A stretch of 64,000 bases of DNA from Sternotherus odoratus (lineage: Eukaryota > Chordata > Testudines > Kinosternidae): contig JAVMKO010000003.1 of assembly GCA_032164245.1 (NCBI GenBank), forward strand, positions 28,953,390-29,017,389, read 5' to 3'. Positions 33,345-45,506 of this stretch are shown here, piece after piece. Under the pieces are notes generated by a model, which searched no databases, was not told where the DNA came from, and saw only the letters and a list, made by a program, of their open reading frames with translations. The translations under genes were made by a program, and so were the position numbers. Every line of letters starts with the position of its first letter. Positions within the stretch are counted from its first letter, which is position 1.

Positions 33345-33526
33345 GGCAGAGGGGACGGTTACCTCAGTGGTTTGAGCATTGGTCTACTAAACCCACGGTT
33401 ATGAGCTCAATCCTTGAGGGGGGCATTTTGGGATACGGGGCAAAAATGGGATTGGTCCTGCTTTGAGCAGGGGATTGGACTAGATGATCTTCTGAAGTCC
33501 CTTCCAACTCTGAGATTCTATGATTG
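33345..33526 (+). mobile_element. tRNA-derived SINE (Cry-type, turtle/crocodile lineage)
   Basis: The polymerase III A-box-like TTACCTCAGTGGTTTGAGCA and B-box-like GAGCTCAATCC lie in a tRNA-shaped head. Then come CTTGAGGGGGGCATTTTGGG and the tail GGATTGGACTAGATGATCTT with TCCCTTCCAACTCTGAGATT. The 3' tail resembles the CR1 3' end, the usual partner for reverse transcription of this SINE. Confidence 0.85.
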
Positions 33527-36500
33527 TTGCACAGTTCTTTTCCTTCACCATACTCAGGTTGAAGATTTATTCCAAGACGGAGTCAGCAAATTCCGTTTCC
33601 CTCCAGCCAGGGAACTGAAACAAAGCAAGGTTATGGACCAGATGCTACTATCTGCTGAAACTATCTTGAGCTACATAACTCCTGTGTCAGTTGCCCCTCC
33701 CCAACCCTGGCATAAGAGGGACAGTGGAGCTATATCAATTCTCCACTGGTGTAATGTCCTGATGTGACATCCTAGCTGCCACACTTGGGATTGAACTAGG
33801 GAACCTCTAGAGCTAAAGTTTGTGAATTGACTTTTTAGCAAGGGGGGCTGCAACACCTCATATCCTCTGTGGGCTGGCACAAACGGGGACCTGTAGCACA
33901 AGGGAAAATCTACACAGGAGAGGCTCTATCTTGGGTTGGTACTAGGCAGCTCTGGATCATGGAGCCACAACTGGCTCCTTGGGGGCCCTGCATTTTCACT
34001 TCATCTCATCAGAGTGGAGGGTCAAGTACCACAAATCTCAGAACTGATGGGGTGGCAGCTACCTTTCCTCCCCCGAAGATGCATTTTTGCTATAACCATG
34101 GACTAGCCATCGGCTGCCTGTTAGCCACACAGTCTGTTGCAAGGCACACTCGCTCGCACGTCTGTAAAGTTCCTAGTCATTGACACCCCTTCCATTGGCC
34201 AGAAGGGTTATGGTCACAACATACCTACAGAGATATGAGAAAAATACATAAAATAGTCTGGCTAGAAGGCTGCAATATCATACTACTTTATTTCTTAGAA
34301 TTCAGAATGGCAATGCACAAAACCCCTAAAATATAGAGCAAACAGGCTGCTCCCTAAGGTACAACTGAGCCAACCTTGCTTTAAGCTGGCTCTTTCCACA
34401 ACTGTCCCTACTGACACACTTTGTAGTAGATATTAGCCTGCACACAAATCCAGGAATTCTCTTCCATCCCTCTTCCCTCCTCCCCACCAAAGTGATAGGT
34501 TGCAGTCCTAACACATTCCTCAATATACCACAAGCAGACTAAGGCAGAGTTGCTACAAAGCTTTCAACGCAGGGCAAGGAGGCGTACGGATACTACACAT
34601 TGCTGGCAGTGAAGTCAATGATCGTGAATGTGACTTGAGGATGGGGTTCTGGCCATTGTCATTGGTGTGTGTGTGTGTGTGTGGTGCAGAGCACCTGGAA
34701 CATGACTGTGGAGCTGTTTGTTGTATTTTATTCAGAGGTGGTTTGCTGCATGTTATCCTTTCCTTTGACTAGATCAGTACAACCAGGAATTTCCAGTGCT
34801 TGTGCCACGCAGGTGGACACAACTTTTGCCTGGATAGAAAAATCTATTCTGAAGATGCCAACATTGGATTTATATTTAAAACTGACCTTCACTCAACAAA
34901 CCTATGTTATTTTTAAAAATATTTTTTTATTATTAATTATCAAACCCAAAGCCTTGAGTCACTCTGCCTATCCAAACCAGAGAGCACATGGTATCTTCTG
35001 CTTGTGTTATAACATTTGGGATCTCATTAGTTTACATTGAGTTCCACAGTAAGCCTGGGCTTTGTCTGGTTGGTTTTAGATTTAGCAGCACAGCAAGGTC
35101 AGGTTGGAAAAATAAACACATTCCCGAATCCTTAAGGCCTACAAGAGCAAAATAACTGGCAAGCTACTGTGCATTAATTTTAAGGCCTGTAAGACCCTTG
35201 ACAGTATTTTTTAAAGGAAAGCTGCAATTCCATAGACTTAGTCATTTGTTTTTCAGTTTAAATAATCAAACTATTTTCTCTCCTATTAGCCAGCCTGGTT
35301 TTTGAACACCAGGGAGTTCTTATAGGCCAGCTTTTCTCAGTATTTTACTCTCTTCCAGGTGGCTGAGGAAAATAATGCATCTGTTTCAAATCTCAGTAGA
35401 CCCACATATTGTAGACGTCACCAGAGTCCTAAAACAAACACGTTGTATAAAAGCTGGAAAGATTTCAAGCAGTCTCATAATTATGAATGTATTTAGTATT
35501 CACTATGGATGCAAAACAGCTTGGAACAAATTCTGAGCTTTCCTAACTGGCGGGAACAGGCTAACTATACAAGTTCCCCACTGTGGGTATGATGGGGGGG
35601 TGGAAAGTATTGTGGTTGGAAGGGTTCCCTATTGCTTTATTGGAGGCGAAGGTAAAAGTAAAGAGATGAGGCCTAGCATCCCCAAAACCAGTGACTCTGA
35701 ATGGGGTAATAGCTTACCTGAACCAAGTTCTATTTCACTCTGGTGACATGAATGATAGTATCCACTGACCCAAAGTGTCATTAAAAGGCACATTAGGAGA
35801 GGGAGAGCTCTTAGTAATTCAAAGCAGATCCTGTGTTCAAGAATTAACTCCCTTTATTGTATCTATCTATGAATTATTTCACCAGGAAAAATCCATCTAT
35901 GACACACCTCGTAGATGCTGGAAAATCATTATGACATCCTGGTGGATATTTTAGTTTGTCTCTAGCTGGAATATACCTAACATCATGGGTGACTTAAAAA
36001 GGTTTTAAGATGGAGTTTGTATAGAATTTGATCAAGACTAAAACAAGAACTATTTTTTTTTTATTGTCAGCGGATCAGGTCATGGCATCTCACTATAAAA
36101 GATTCAAAGACATTTCATTAGGCTTAAACTATTTTCAAATGGTCTAACCATCATCTTTGGGATGACACATTTGCCTCTGGACAGAGAAAGACTGAAAAAT
36201 ATTTCAAAGGTATGGGAACAGTCTTTCAGTCATTTTTGAGCTATGGGAGAGTGAAATTATTATATGTTTAATAACTATCATTATTAATAATAAATACCGG
36301 TACTTTAATACATCTGTCTTGACCCCTACACACTAGTGGGGTATCTTGATAATGCAATATAAGCAATAGCATAAACATGTTTTAAAATTGCCTAATCACA
36401 CTTTTTTGAACAGGGTTGCGAAGTCCCAGTTAAGTTAATAAGACTTTAACTAAAGTTACTCAGATGTATAAGTGTTTGCCAGCCTGGACCCTAGACAGAC

Positions 36501-36872
36501 AGATGGTAAAAGAAAAGAGAAAATAGAGAAAGGGGGAAGGGAGAAAACAAAGATAATAAATGTAAGGGTATGACTTAACTTAGAGATAGAGTTATGTCTT
36601 TATTTGTATTGTTTATTTTAAATGTTGACCTGTGTCTTAACTACTCTGGATTTTATGCCAAACTGTTGCAATTTCGATTGTCTCTTGTTTTTTAACTCAT
36701 GCCTATTTCCTACCTTTTAAAAAAAAATATTTTGAACCATTATCTATTTCTATTTTATAACTTGGCTGTTTCCTTTTTCTTATTTGTAATTCATGATTCT
36801 TTCCTGTTATTTTCACTAGTGGAATTTAGGGGTGGGTTCCCCCCTCCCCCCGCAAACCCTAGATAATCCCTT
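33527..36872. other. No recognised genes; (TG)n microsatellite
   Basis: A (TG)n run of about 20 bases lies at 34662-34682. Short open frames only; the longest (34669-35040, 123 codons) has no motif. Most of this 3.3 kb appears single-copy by eye. Confidence 0.45.
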
Positions 36873-37090
36873 TAAGAACATAAGAATGGCCCTACGGGGT
36901 CAGACCAAGGGACCATCTAGCCCAGTATCCTGTCTTCCAACAGTGGCCAATGCCAGGTGCCCCAGAGGGAATGATCAGAACAGGTTATCATCAAGGGATC
37001 CATCTCATCACTCATTCCTACCTTCCAGCAAACTGAGGCTAGGGACACCACCCCTGCCCATCTTGGCTAATAGCCCTTCATAGACCTTTC
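36873..37090 (-). mobile_element. CR1 LINE 3' fragment
   Basis: AAGAACATAAGAATGGCCCT and GGGTCAGACCAAGGGACCAT, then CAGTGGCCAATGCCAGGTGC, are the reverse complement of a turtle CR1 3' UTR. It is 5'-truncated at about 37090, at ATAGACC. Confidence 0.85.
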
Positions 37091-37281
37091 TAGAAAATTA
37101 ATTATCTCTTTCATTTCATTTCATTCAGAGCTCTCACTTAGTCCTCATTCTTCTCCCCCCACCCTCCAGGTGTTGCCATTCCTTAGCTATCCCTTCCTTG
37201 CAGAAGTATCAAAGCCAAGCATAGAGAAAGGATGAGTCCAAATGGATGACTCCAGTGCTGCTTTTTTCTGTGGCTAGTGAA

Positions 37282-37800
37282 CATAAGAACAGCAATACTG
37301 GGTTGGACCAAAGGTCCACTGTTCAATGCCAGGTGCTTCAGAGGGAAGTGACAAAACAGGTAATCATCAAGTGATCCATCCCCTGTTGTCCATTCCCAGC
37401 TTCTGGCAACAGAGGTTAGTGACACCATGCCGGTTAGCCATTGATGGACCTATTCTCCATGAAATTATCTAGTCCTTTTTGATCCCTATTATAGTCTTGG
37501 CCTTCAACATCCTCTGGCAAAGAGTTCCACAGGTTGACTGTGGAATGTTGTGTATGTTGTGTAAAGAAATACTTCCTTTTGTTTGTTTTAAAACTGCTGC
37601 CTATTAATTTCATTTGGTGACCCATAGCTCTTATTTTATGAGTAAATAATACTTCCTTATTTACTTTCTCCACACCTGTAATGATTTTATAGACCTCTAT
37701 CATGTCCCCCTTTAGCTGTGTCTATTCCAAGCTGAAAAGTCCCAATCGTATTAATGTCTCCTCATATGAAAGTGGTTTCATACCACTAATCATGGATTGC
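37282..37800 (-). mobile_element. CR1 LINE 3' fragment, second tandem copy
   Basis: It starts again with the 3' signature GAACATAAGAACAGCAATAC and extends through the 3' UTR into the ORF2 C-terminus. An open stretch at 37434-37703 encodes RAMGHQMKLIGSSFKTNKRK, HSTVNLWNSLPEDV and GLDNFMENRSI. A short deletion after AAAGGTCCACT removes part of the 3' UTR. It lies 190 bases from the previous copy in the same orientation. Confidence 0.85.
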
Positions 37801-38579
37801 TCATGAAGCAGAAAGTGGTGTACACACTAAAATACACAATTGTATGTATGTACACATCAAAAGAAGAAAGAACACACTAACATACAAGTATGAGCTTGGC
37901 AGGATTGCTTCATGACACTGCTGTTTCCGACTTAACATTTTTCCTGAGTTTATTGTCAGTGAGTATTTATTTATTTAAATAAGTTTTGAAGTCATGGTTA
38001 GAATTTTACCAGTAGCAGCTGGCCAACAAAACACTGCTTTAGGAGACAGATAGCAGACTTTACTCAAGGAAATACTAATTTTACAATTATGTTTTTTTCT
38101 CCTTGCTGGCCTCCCATCGGTCAGTGAACAATTGGTGAAGGGTATGGGTATTTGTGTTCCCAGCTGTGTATATTTTTGTCCTATTTGAACAAAAATGTCT
38201 ATATTTAGAAAGGATCTTTTCCCCATATCTCCTTTATCAACCAATGTTGATAAAATTTTGAAATGGAGTTGGCTTTTTCCTTTTTTTAAGAGGCCCCTCA
38301 TATTGCAAGGCCCATAATCTGACACTGCCTGTGCAGTGAGATCTAAATAAGGTTTTTGTGATTTGAAACAGTAAATGTATTAATGTGTTACTTGAAAAAA
38401 GACTGGCTAGAGAGAAGCCCAGTCTAGTGCTGCAGAGGCTGCTGATGGTAATGGGGGTAATTAAAGAAGAAAATCTCAGCCTGTTGGATTTTCTGCTGTG
38501 GGCCTGTGCGTCCCAGTTTGGAAGCAGGCAGCTTACAGCGGAGGGTCTTTCATTAAGGAAATCGCTTCATCTGGTACCG
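37801..38579. other. No recognised genes or repeats
   Basis: Short open frames only, for example 37975-38325 on the minus strand, without motifs. Confidence 0.4.
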
Positions 38580-38581
38580 TA

Positions 38582-38700
38582 GGGTGACCAGATGTCCCGA
38601 TTTTATAGAGATGGTCCCAATTTTGGGGTATTTTTCTTATATAGAGTCCTATTATTCCTTACCCCCGTCCTGATTTTTCACACTAGCTGTCTGGTCACCT
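38582..38700. mobile_element. Short Mariner-type MITE
   Basis: Inverted termini GGGTGACCAGA and TCTGGTCACCT with TA on both sides (38580-38581 and 38701-38702), and an interior of GTCCCGATTTTATAGAG-type sequence. The 119-bp size and TA target fit a Tc1/Mariner-mobilised MITE common in turtles. Confidence 0.75.
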
Positions 38701-38702
38701 TA

Positions 38703-41002
38703 TCTGGTAGAGTGGCAGAAACTGAGTTTGACCTTTAGTGAATGATGCAAGGCACATCTGTTTTCTGGAGAAGGTGATTTTGAAAGTAGGTTGGAGCAGT
38801 GCAGGGATGAGGCTCAAGATGAGTCTTTTAGTATTTATTTAGATAAGGATTAATGTCAATGGGAAATTTATGTGACTATGGCATGCAGGAGTCAGCCCAT
38901 GTTGTGCTTTTTGCTGTGATGTAAATAAGTTGCTGAACACATTCCTCTATTTTATGAACTGCAATTCCAGCTGCTCATTATCTGTAGTCAGTTCCTGCAA
39001 TTGTCTCCTTACAATTTTGTGCCTCAGATCTCAGTCTACTTCCTGGGCTGCTTCCTTCCTGCTGATTGGACTCTGTGCAGTCCTATATGTAGCTAAACAA
39101 CACAAGAATTTTATTTCATTAAGACATTGAGCAAATATAAATGTGGGGCAGGGATTTGGAGGGGATTTAACAGCCAGTTCTGTTGACCTTCTGTGATGGG
39201 TTTTAAAAGCTATTTTGCAATAAACCTCAAAGTGATCCTTCCATGACAGAACAGATTCTAGGTTCTTGGTTACTGAGTACTACCATGGGTTTATCAAATG
39301 TTGGATACATTACACTGCCACTGTCGGTACTATTCATACAACTGTTCCGCAGGAGCCCCAGAAGTTCTGGGGTGGGGAAATCAGTCAGAAGCCCAGGAGT
39401 GCTCTCGATGTTGAGGTGATGCTTAGAAGATGAGCCCTGAGACAAGTTGGGGAGGTGGTAAAGGAAAGGAGTGAAAGCCTTGCAGTGTGTGGGTAATGGG
39501 CAGAGCAGCAGAGTCACCTAGAGAGCTCTGGGAGTGTTAAAGTTAGTGCATAGTGGCATTTCCTTGAATAACCACCACTGCGTCAGAGACCTCAAGAGTG
39601 ATTTTTCTGGGATATCAGATGGGGAACTATGGGGCAGTCAGAGGAAGGGAGATTAGACACTGCAGAAGGCTTGGCAGCAGCTTGAGAAGATCAATTATAG
39701 TCTGACAATGACTTTCATACCCTTTGCCCCTCAAGAAAATCAGTCAACACTATAGACAACTCTATTTTCACCCCTTTGTGACACTTGGATCTCTTTTTGC
39801 ATACTTAGACTGATAATCACTGTGTACTTTTCTGCTAGTAAGCTGCAGAGATCAGGCCTTTTCTGTGCTGTAGTTAGGAATGGACTATTTTTCTTAACAT
39901 TTTTTCCGCTTGTCCAGAGAACAACTCGTTGGTCTGGCGGTTACCATAGGGACTAGAAAGACTTGCAACAGGCTGTTGCACAGTGTTTGTGCAGGCTGCT
40001 ATAGAAGCCTTCACAATTCCAGTAGCATAATACCATGTTATCTGCATTGTTTAAGAGTATATCTTTTCTGTTAAGTAAAAAATGCATTCCAAATTGTAGG
40101 CAGTTCACAAAATTCAACAAGTGATACGAAACATTTTTCTGGCTCATTTTCTTTCCACTTCTTTTCTCTCTGGCTTCTTAAAGACACTTTGAAGACTGAG
40201 ATCAGTCATTGATTTATTTTATTTATTTAAATCTGGGGAGCGGAGAGTAGAGATTCCCCTAAGGCTAATGAAATTTTAATTTCTTTTATCTGCATTCTTG
40301 TTTCATGTAGTGCCCTCTTAGATCTACTAGGCAGACAAGCTTATTCAAGATTAATACAAAAGACACTTCATTTATGTGTTGGGAGGGGTAGGGATGGAGA
40401 TCCTATTGCTATTAGTCATTAGATCAAAGCTATGTTATAGACACAACATTCTTTGTTCAAACCTCCAATATCACTCAGCAAATAGTTATGGGCCAAAACT
40501 TTCAAACTTTGGTGTCTAAATTAGATACTGTAAAGCTAAGCACCTTAATAAACAGATTATGATTTTCAAAGATATTGAGCACTTCCAGCTACAGATTTAT
40601 TTTCAAAGCAGCTTTGTGTGTGCAGCCCCTTTGATAAAAAGACCATATTTAGCATGATGCCTAAGTATGGGTTTAGGATGGGAATTTCCAAAAGCGTAAG
40701 TGACTTAGGGACACAAGTCCCACTGATTTTTCAATGCAACTAAATTTAGACACTAGAGTCAAGATTTCAGAAGTGACTAGTGATTTTGGATGTCTGAATT
40801 TTTGGGTGACTAATTTGAAATAATCAGACCCCTTTAAATTATCAGAGGGCAGATGCTCAACACTTACTCACCAATGGGCCCTTTTAAGGTGCCTCTAGAT
40901 GGAAGCCCCAAAATTCAGCCTCTGAACCCCACATCGCTTTTGAATTGCTCCTGGAGTCTGAAGAGGCTGAGACAATTGGCTACTAATCTAGTTAGAATAA
41001 TA
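38703..41002. other. No recognised genes; ancient-repeat-like tract at 40490-40960
   Basis: About 40490-40960 has recurring words typical of old amniote interspersed repeats (AAAACTTTCAAACTTTGG, GATTTTCAAAG, AATCAGACCCCTTT). A minus-strand open stretch at 39227-39523 lacks recognised homology. The rest is unassigned. Confidence 0.4.
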
Positions 41003-43068
41003 GAATCATAGAATATTAGGGTTGGAAGGGACCTCTGGAGGTCATCTAGTCCAACCCCCTGCTTAAAGAAGGACCAATCCCCAACTAAATCATCCCAGCC
41101 AGGGCTTTGTCAAGCCTGACCTTAAAAACCTCTAAGGAAGGCGATTCTACCACCTCCCTAGGTAACCCGTTCCAATGCTTGACCACCCTCCTAGTGAAAA
41201 AGATTTTCCTAATGTCCAATCTAAACCTTCCCAACTGCAACTTGAGACCATTACTCCTTGTTCGGTCATCTGGTACCACTGAGAACAGTCTAGAGCCATC
41301 TTCTTTATAACCCCGTTTCAGGTAGTTGAAAGCAGCTATCAAATCTCCCCTCAGTCTTCTCTTCTGTAGACTAAACAATCCCAGTTCTCTCAGCCTCTCC
41401 TCATAAGTTATGCGCTCCAGACCCCTAATCATTTTTGTTATGCTCCTCTGGACTCTTTTTCTAATTTTTCCACATCCTTCTTGTAGTGTGGGCCCCAAAA
41501 TTGGACACAGTACTCCAGACGAGGCCTCACCAATGTCGAATAGAGGGGAACAATCACGTCCCTCGATCTGCTGGCAATGCCCCTATTTATACAGCCCAAA
41601 ATGCCATTAGCCTTCTTGGCAACAAGGGCACACGGTTGACTCATATCCAGCTTCTCATCCACTGTAACCCCTAGGTCCTTTTCTGCAGAACTGCTGCCTA
41701 GCCATTCGGTCCCTAGTCTGTAGCAGTGCATGGGATTCTTCCATCCTAAGTGCAGCACTCTGCACTTCTCCTTGTTGAACCTCATCAAATTGCTTTTGGC
41801 TCAGTCCTCTAATTTGTCTAGGTCTCTCTGTATCCTATCCCTACCCCCCAGTGTATCTACTATTCCTCCTAGTTTCGTGTCATCTGCAAACTTGCTGAGG
41901 GTGCAGTCCACACCATCCTCCAGATCATTGATAAAGATATTGAATAAAACCGGCCCCATGACCAACCCTTGTGGCACTCTGCTCGATACCGGCTGCCAGC
42001 TACCTGTTGAGCCCGACGATCCAGCCAGCTTTCTATCCACCTTATGGTCCATTCATCCAGCCCATACTTCTTTAACTTGCTGGCAAGAATATTGTGGGAG
42101 ACCATATTAAAAGCTTTGCTAAAGTCAAGGAACAACATATCCACTGCTTTCCCCTCATCCACAGAGCCAGTTATCTCATCGTAGAAGGCAATTAGGTTAG
42201 TCAGGCATGATTTGCCCTTGGTGAATCCACGCTGACTGTTCCTGATCACTTTCCTCTCCTCTAAGTGCTTCAGGATTGATTCCTTGAAGACCTGCTTCAT
42301 GATTTTTCCAGGCACTGAGGTGAAGCTAACTGGCCTGTAGTTCCCTGAATCCTCCTTCTTCCCTTTTTAAAGATGGGCACTACATTAGCCTTTTTCCAGT
42401 CATACAGGACCTCCCCCCGATCGCCATAAGTTTTCAAAGATAATGGCCAATGGTTCTGCAATTACATCAGCCAGCTCCTTTAGCACTCTCGGATGCAGTG
42501 CATCCGACCCCATGGACTTGTGCTTGTCCAGCTTTTCTAAATAGTCCTGAACCACTTCTTTTTCCACAGAGGGCTTGTCACCTCCTCCCCATGCTGTGCT
42601 GCCCAGTGCAGTAGTCCGGGAGCTGACCTTGTTTATGAAGACAGAGGCAAAAAAAAGCATTGAGTACATTTGCTTTTTCCACATCCTCTGTCACTAGATT
42701 GCCTCCGTCATTCAGTAAAGGGCCCACACTTTCCTTGACTTTTTTCTTGTTGCTAACATACCTAAAAAAACCCTTCTTGTTACCCTTAACATTCCTTGCT
42801 AGCTGCAACTCCAAGTGTGATTTAGCCTTCCTGATTTCACTCCTGCATGCCTGAGCAATATTTTTATATTCCTCCCTCATTTGCCCAATCTTCCACTTCT
42901 TGTAAGATTCTTTTTTGCATTTAAGATCAGCAAGGATTTCCCTGTTCAACCAAGCTGGTCGCCTGCCATATTTACTATTCTTTCTACACATCGGGATGGT
43001 TTGTTCCTGCAACCTCAGTAAGGATTCTTTAAAATACAGTCAGCTCTCCTGGACTCCTTTCCTCTTTA
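41003..43068 (-). mobile_element. Longest CR1 LINE in the window, 5'-truncated
   Basis: The 3' end is at about 41003 (ATAGAATCATAGAATATTAG). It continues without a large gap through ORF2 C-terminus, RT and pre-RT region to about 43068. It matches 14256-15082 closely, and 9235-10143 and 5911-6715 in part, so it is a good local reference. The first third of ORF2 and ORF1 are missing. Confidence 0.92.
41085..43012 (-). pseudogene. CR1 ORF2 reverse transcriptase, frameshifted
   Basis: Successive minus-strand pieces in different frames: KYGRRPAWLNREILADLK (to 43012), LHPRVLKELADVIAEPL (about 42450), RGFTKGKSCLTNLIAFYD and LDFSKAFNMVSHN with the first RT aspartate (about 42120-42230), the active site FADDTKLGG (about 41870-41895), and the C-terminal part to [10 protein letters not shown]. 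The usual FSKAFD is FSKAFN. Frame changes fall near 42600, 42400, 41900 and 41790-41440. Active-site aspartates are intact but the ORF is broken and lacks the endonuclease. Confidence 0.88.
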
Positions 43069-43555
43069 GTTGAAGAACTTCTGCAAATTGGAGCTGCCTG
43101 GGATCTTCTGTTGAACATTTTGCTTACCTATAAAAGGTGGGTATTGTAAGCAAATGGTATTCCCATGCTGTTATATGCATGCACACGCACGCATGCACTT
43201 ACATACACACACACACACACACACACACATATATGCATGCTGCATCTGGTCTAAACATACTCCTTCTTCGGGCTTGCCTTTTTAGTTGAGCTGAATAACA
43301 ACAAACCATAAACTTCAGTGGAAGCATTATCCTAAGCATAACTTTTCTTCCTTAGTGTTTCTTTGCAGGCTCCTGTCTCCTTGACCCTGTGTGTTATTTT
43401 TGTTTGTTTGTTTGTTTGTTCTTCTGCCTTAGAGAGACACCCTATTTGGCCTGACTGCTAGCCAGGAAAAATAATGCTTCATTTCTACGTGGGGTCCTAG
43501 CTCCTACCACAGGGCCAGTTAGCATAAATGCAAATTAGCTATAGGTATTTATAAT
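43069..43555. repeat. Microsatellite cluster: (CA)n and (TTTG)n
   Basis: About 43177-43240 holds alternating GCATGCAC words and a (CA)n run of roughly 14 repeats. About 43400-43421 holds (TTTG)5. No gene is seen. Confidence 0.8.
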
Positions 43556-43556
43556 A

Positions 43557-43768
43557 TAATATAAATGGAGATATACCAATCTCCTAGAACTGGAAAGACC
43601 TTGAAGGTCATTGAGTCCAGTCCCCTGCCTACACTAGCAGGATCGAGTACTGTCCCCTGACAGATTTTTTGCCTCAGATGCCTAAATGGCCCCCTCAAGG
43701 ATTGAACTCACAACCCTGGGTTTAGCAGGCCAATGCTCAAACAACTGAGCTATCCCTCCCCCTTCCCA
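43557..43768 (-). mobile_element. tRNA-derived SINE (Cry-type)
   Basis: On the minus strand: GGGATAGCTCAGTTGTTTGA (A box), GTGAGTTCAATCCTTGAGGG (B box), GGCCATTTAGGCATCTGAGG, then GCAGGGGACTGGACTCAATG. Same family as 33345-33526 and 48603-48757. Confidence 0.85.
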
Positions 43769-45500
43769 TATCCCATATCCCTTCAGTAGGGGACATTGTC
43801 CAGGTGAACGACAACCGGGCTGCTCCACCACCCCTCTGTTTGGCCCACCTTGCCCCATCCGCAATAGTCATGTTGCACTTCACATGCAGGTGATGGCCAA
43901 ATGTCTGCGTATGTGGCTTCCAGCCCCCTGAACCCTTTTCCTGTGCAGCAGAACTGCATCAGTTCCCCAGCCAGCACAACCCTCTCTGTTTCTTCTGGGT
44001 AATTGAGCTTGTAAAATGTAGTTTTCCCCCTTGATTAGACTATGTGGTGCCCCTTTGTGTCAGCAAGAACCCCATGGCTTGAACATTGCCATGCACAAAG
44101 TTAGCTATGCACTCAGCAAGAACCTTGTGCTTGATCAGATAAGTCCCCATGTCCCTGACTATGTGAGCGGTTAGGGCTGTGATGTTAGGTGAGAACTCAT
44201 CTGTACTCAGATGGGATGGACTTCTAAAAATGCCATAAACTGTAACATACATAAGCACTGACAGCAGAAATGCCAGGCATTCCTTGCAGTATCAGGCTTT
44301 TAAATTGAATATGTGTGTGTGTGCGCGCGCGCGCGCATATAAAAAGAATCAGTGAATTAAATTAAGGATGTATTCTAAAAATTGTCTTAGCAGAGTTTAC
44401 ACACTCATTGTTAGTCTTTCCTTTGTTTCAGATAAGGTGCAGGACCATAAGTTACTTACTGCCCTCAGCTAGTTATATGGGATTGACTAAGTGGGTTGGG
44501 GGAAAATCAAAGCAGTGCCTGAGGGAGGGCAACAATCAAAGAAATTGCTATTGAACCAGAAGCAAATCTGCTTCCCTGCCAGACTTTGCCTGGACAAAAG
44601 ACTCTTTAGTTTCCTTTCAGTAACCATGGTGGCATGGCTTTATTAGAGAGTTATCATCAGGCCAGGGTTAGAGCTGTACTGGATTGCCTTTGGCATTAGC
44701 AGCCAGATGATCTAAAGTAATCCATGAGAGAACAGCTGTCTTTATGAAGTCAGAAACATATGATGAATAGGTAAGTATGTAAGTGGGGAGGAGAGAAGTG
44801 ATAATTAATGATATTCTAGAATGTACGTAATGTCAAATATTCTGAGAGTTGGTTCTCACTTAAATGACCTTGGCATCCAAGGTCAGGGAGATCACTGTCT
44901 GGGAGCAGAGATGGTCAAAACAAGAAACTCAAATCCATTTCCATTTGATCCTTTGAGAGGGGAGAGTTAGATTCCAATTTCTTTGATTCAAGCTCACCCC
45001 CTGACTTTTGATTTCCAGTCAGATCCCAAACCAAAGAGGCCTGTTTTCCATTTGCTGCTGAGATGCAATCACTGTCTCATAAAAAAGAGTGATTCTCAGG
45101 ACATTGCATGAGACTTCTGCTAAAATCTCATGAGATGAGTTTACAGGATTTTCGTACTATAGGATCTGTGGCCAGATCAAATCCCAGCTCCCTTCATTTT
45201 TCAAACCTGAACTCTAGTCTGAACTTAATCCAGATCTGTAATCTGTCTTCTCATCTAACAAATACACCTGAGATTTTGTCATTCTTGGAATAATCAATAA
45301 TTGTGTGAGCACTTGTGGTTGCAAGACAGTGTGATTGCACCTATTTACATGAGGGTTGAATTTGACCCAATAACTTGAGGGCTTCTATATTTATAAATAG
45401 CTAACTGTGCACATTTTATGTCTGTCTTCAAATTAATTAGATGGATGTTAAATATAGCAAAGAGTGGCTTGTCCCTTATGAAGCCTCCAGCTTCTATCGT
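43769..45500. other. No recognised genes; (TG)(CG) alternating tract
   Basis: A tract of (TG)6 then (CG)8 lies at 44312-44337. Otherwise no feature is recognised. Confidence 0.45.
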
Positions 45501-45506
45501 TACTGA

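Noticed and set aside
33345..33526. tRNA gene
   Set aside because: The A and B boxes are those of a SINE head; the tail and family repeats at 43557 and 48603 show it is a SINE.
39227..39523. Minus-strand open stretch as a retrocopied gene
   Set aside because: It is preceded directly by a stop, starts at a non-ATG codon, and I recognise no protein family. No poly-A tail or duplication is seen.
43177..43240. CRISPR-like spacing of short repeats
   Set aside because: This is a (CA)n microsatellite with GCATGCAC words; no regular spacers, and the window is vertebrate DNA.
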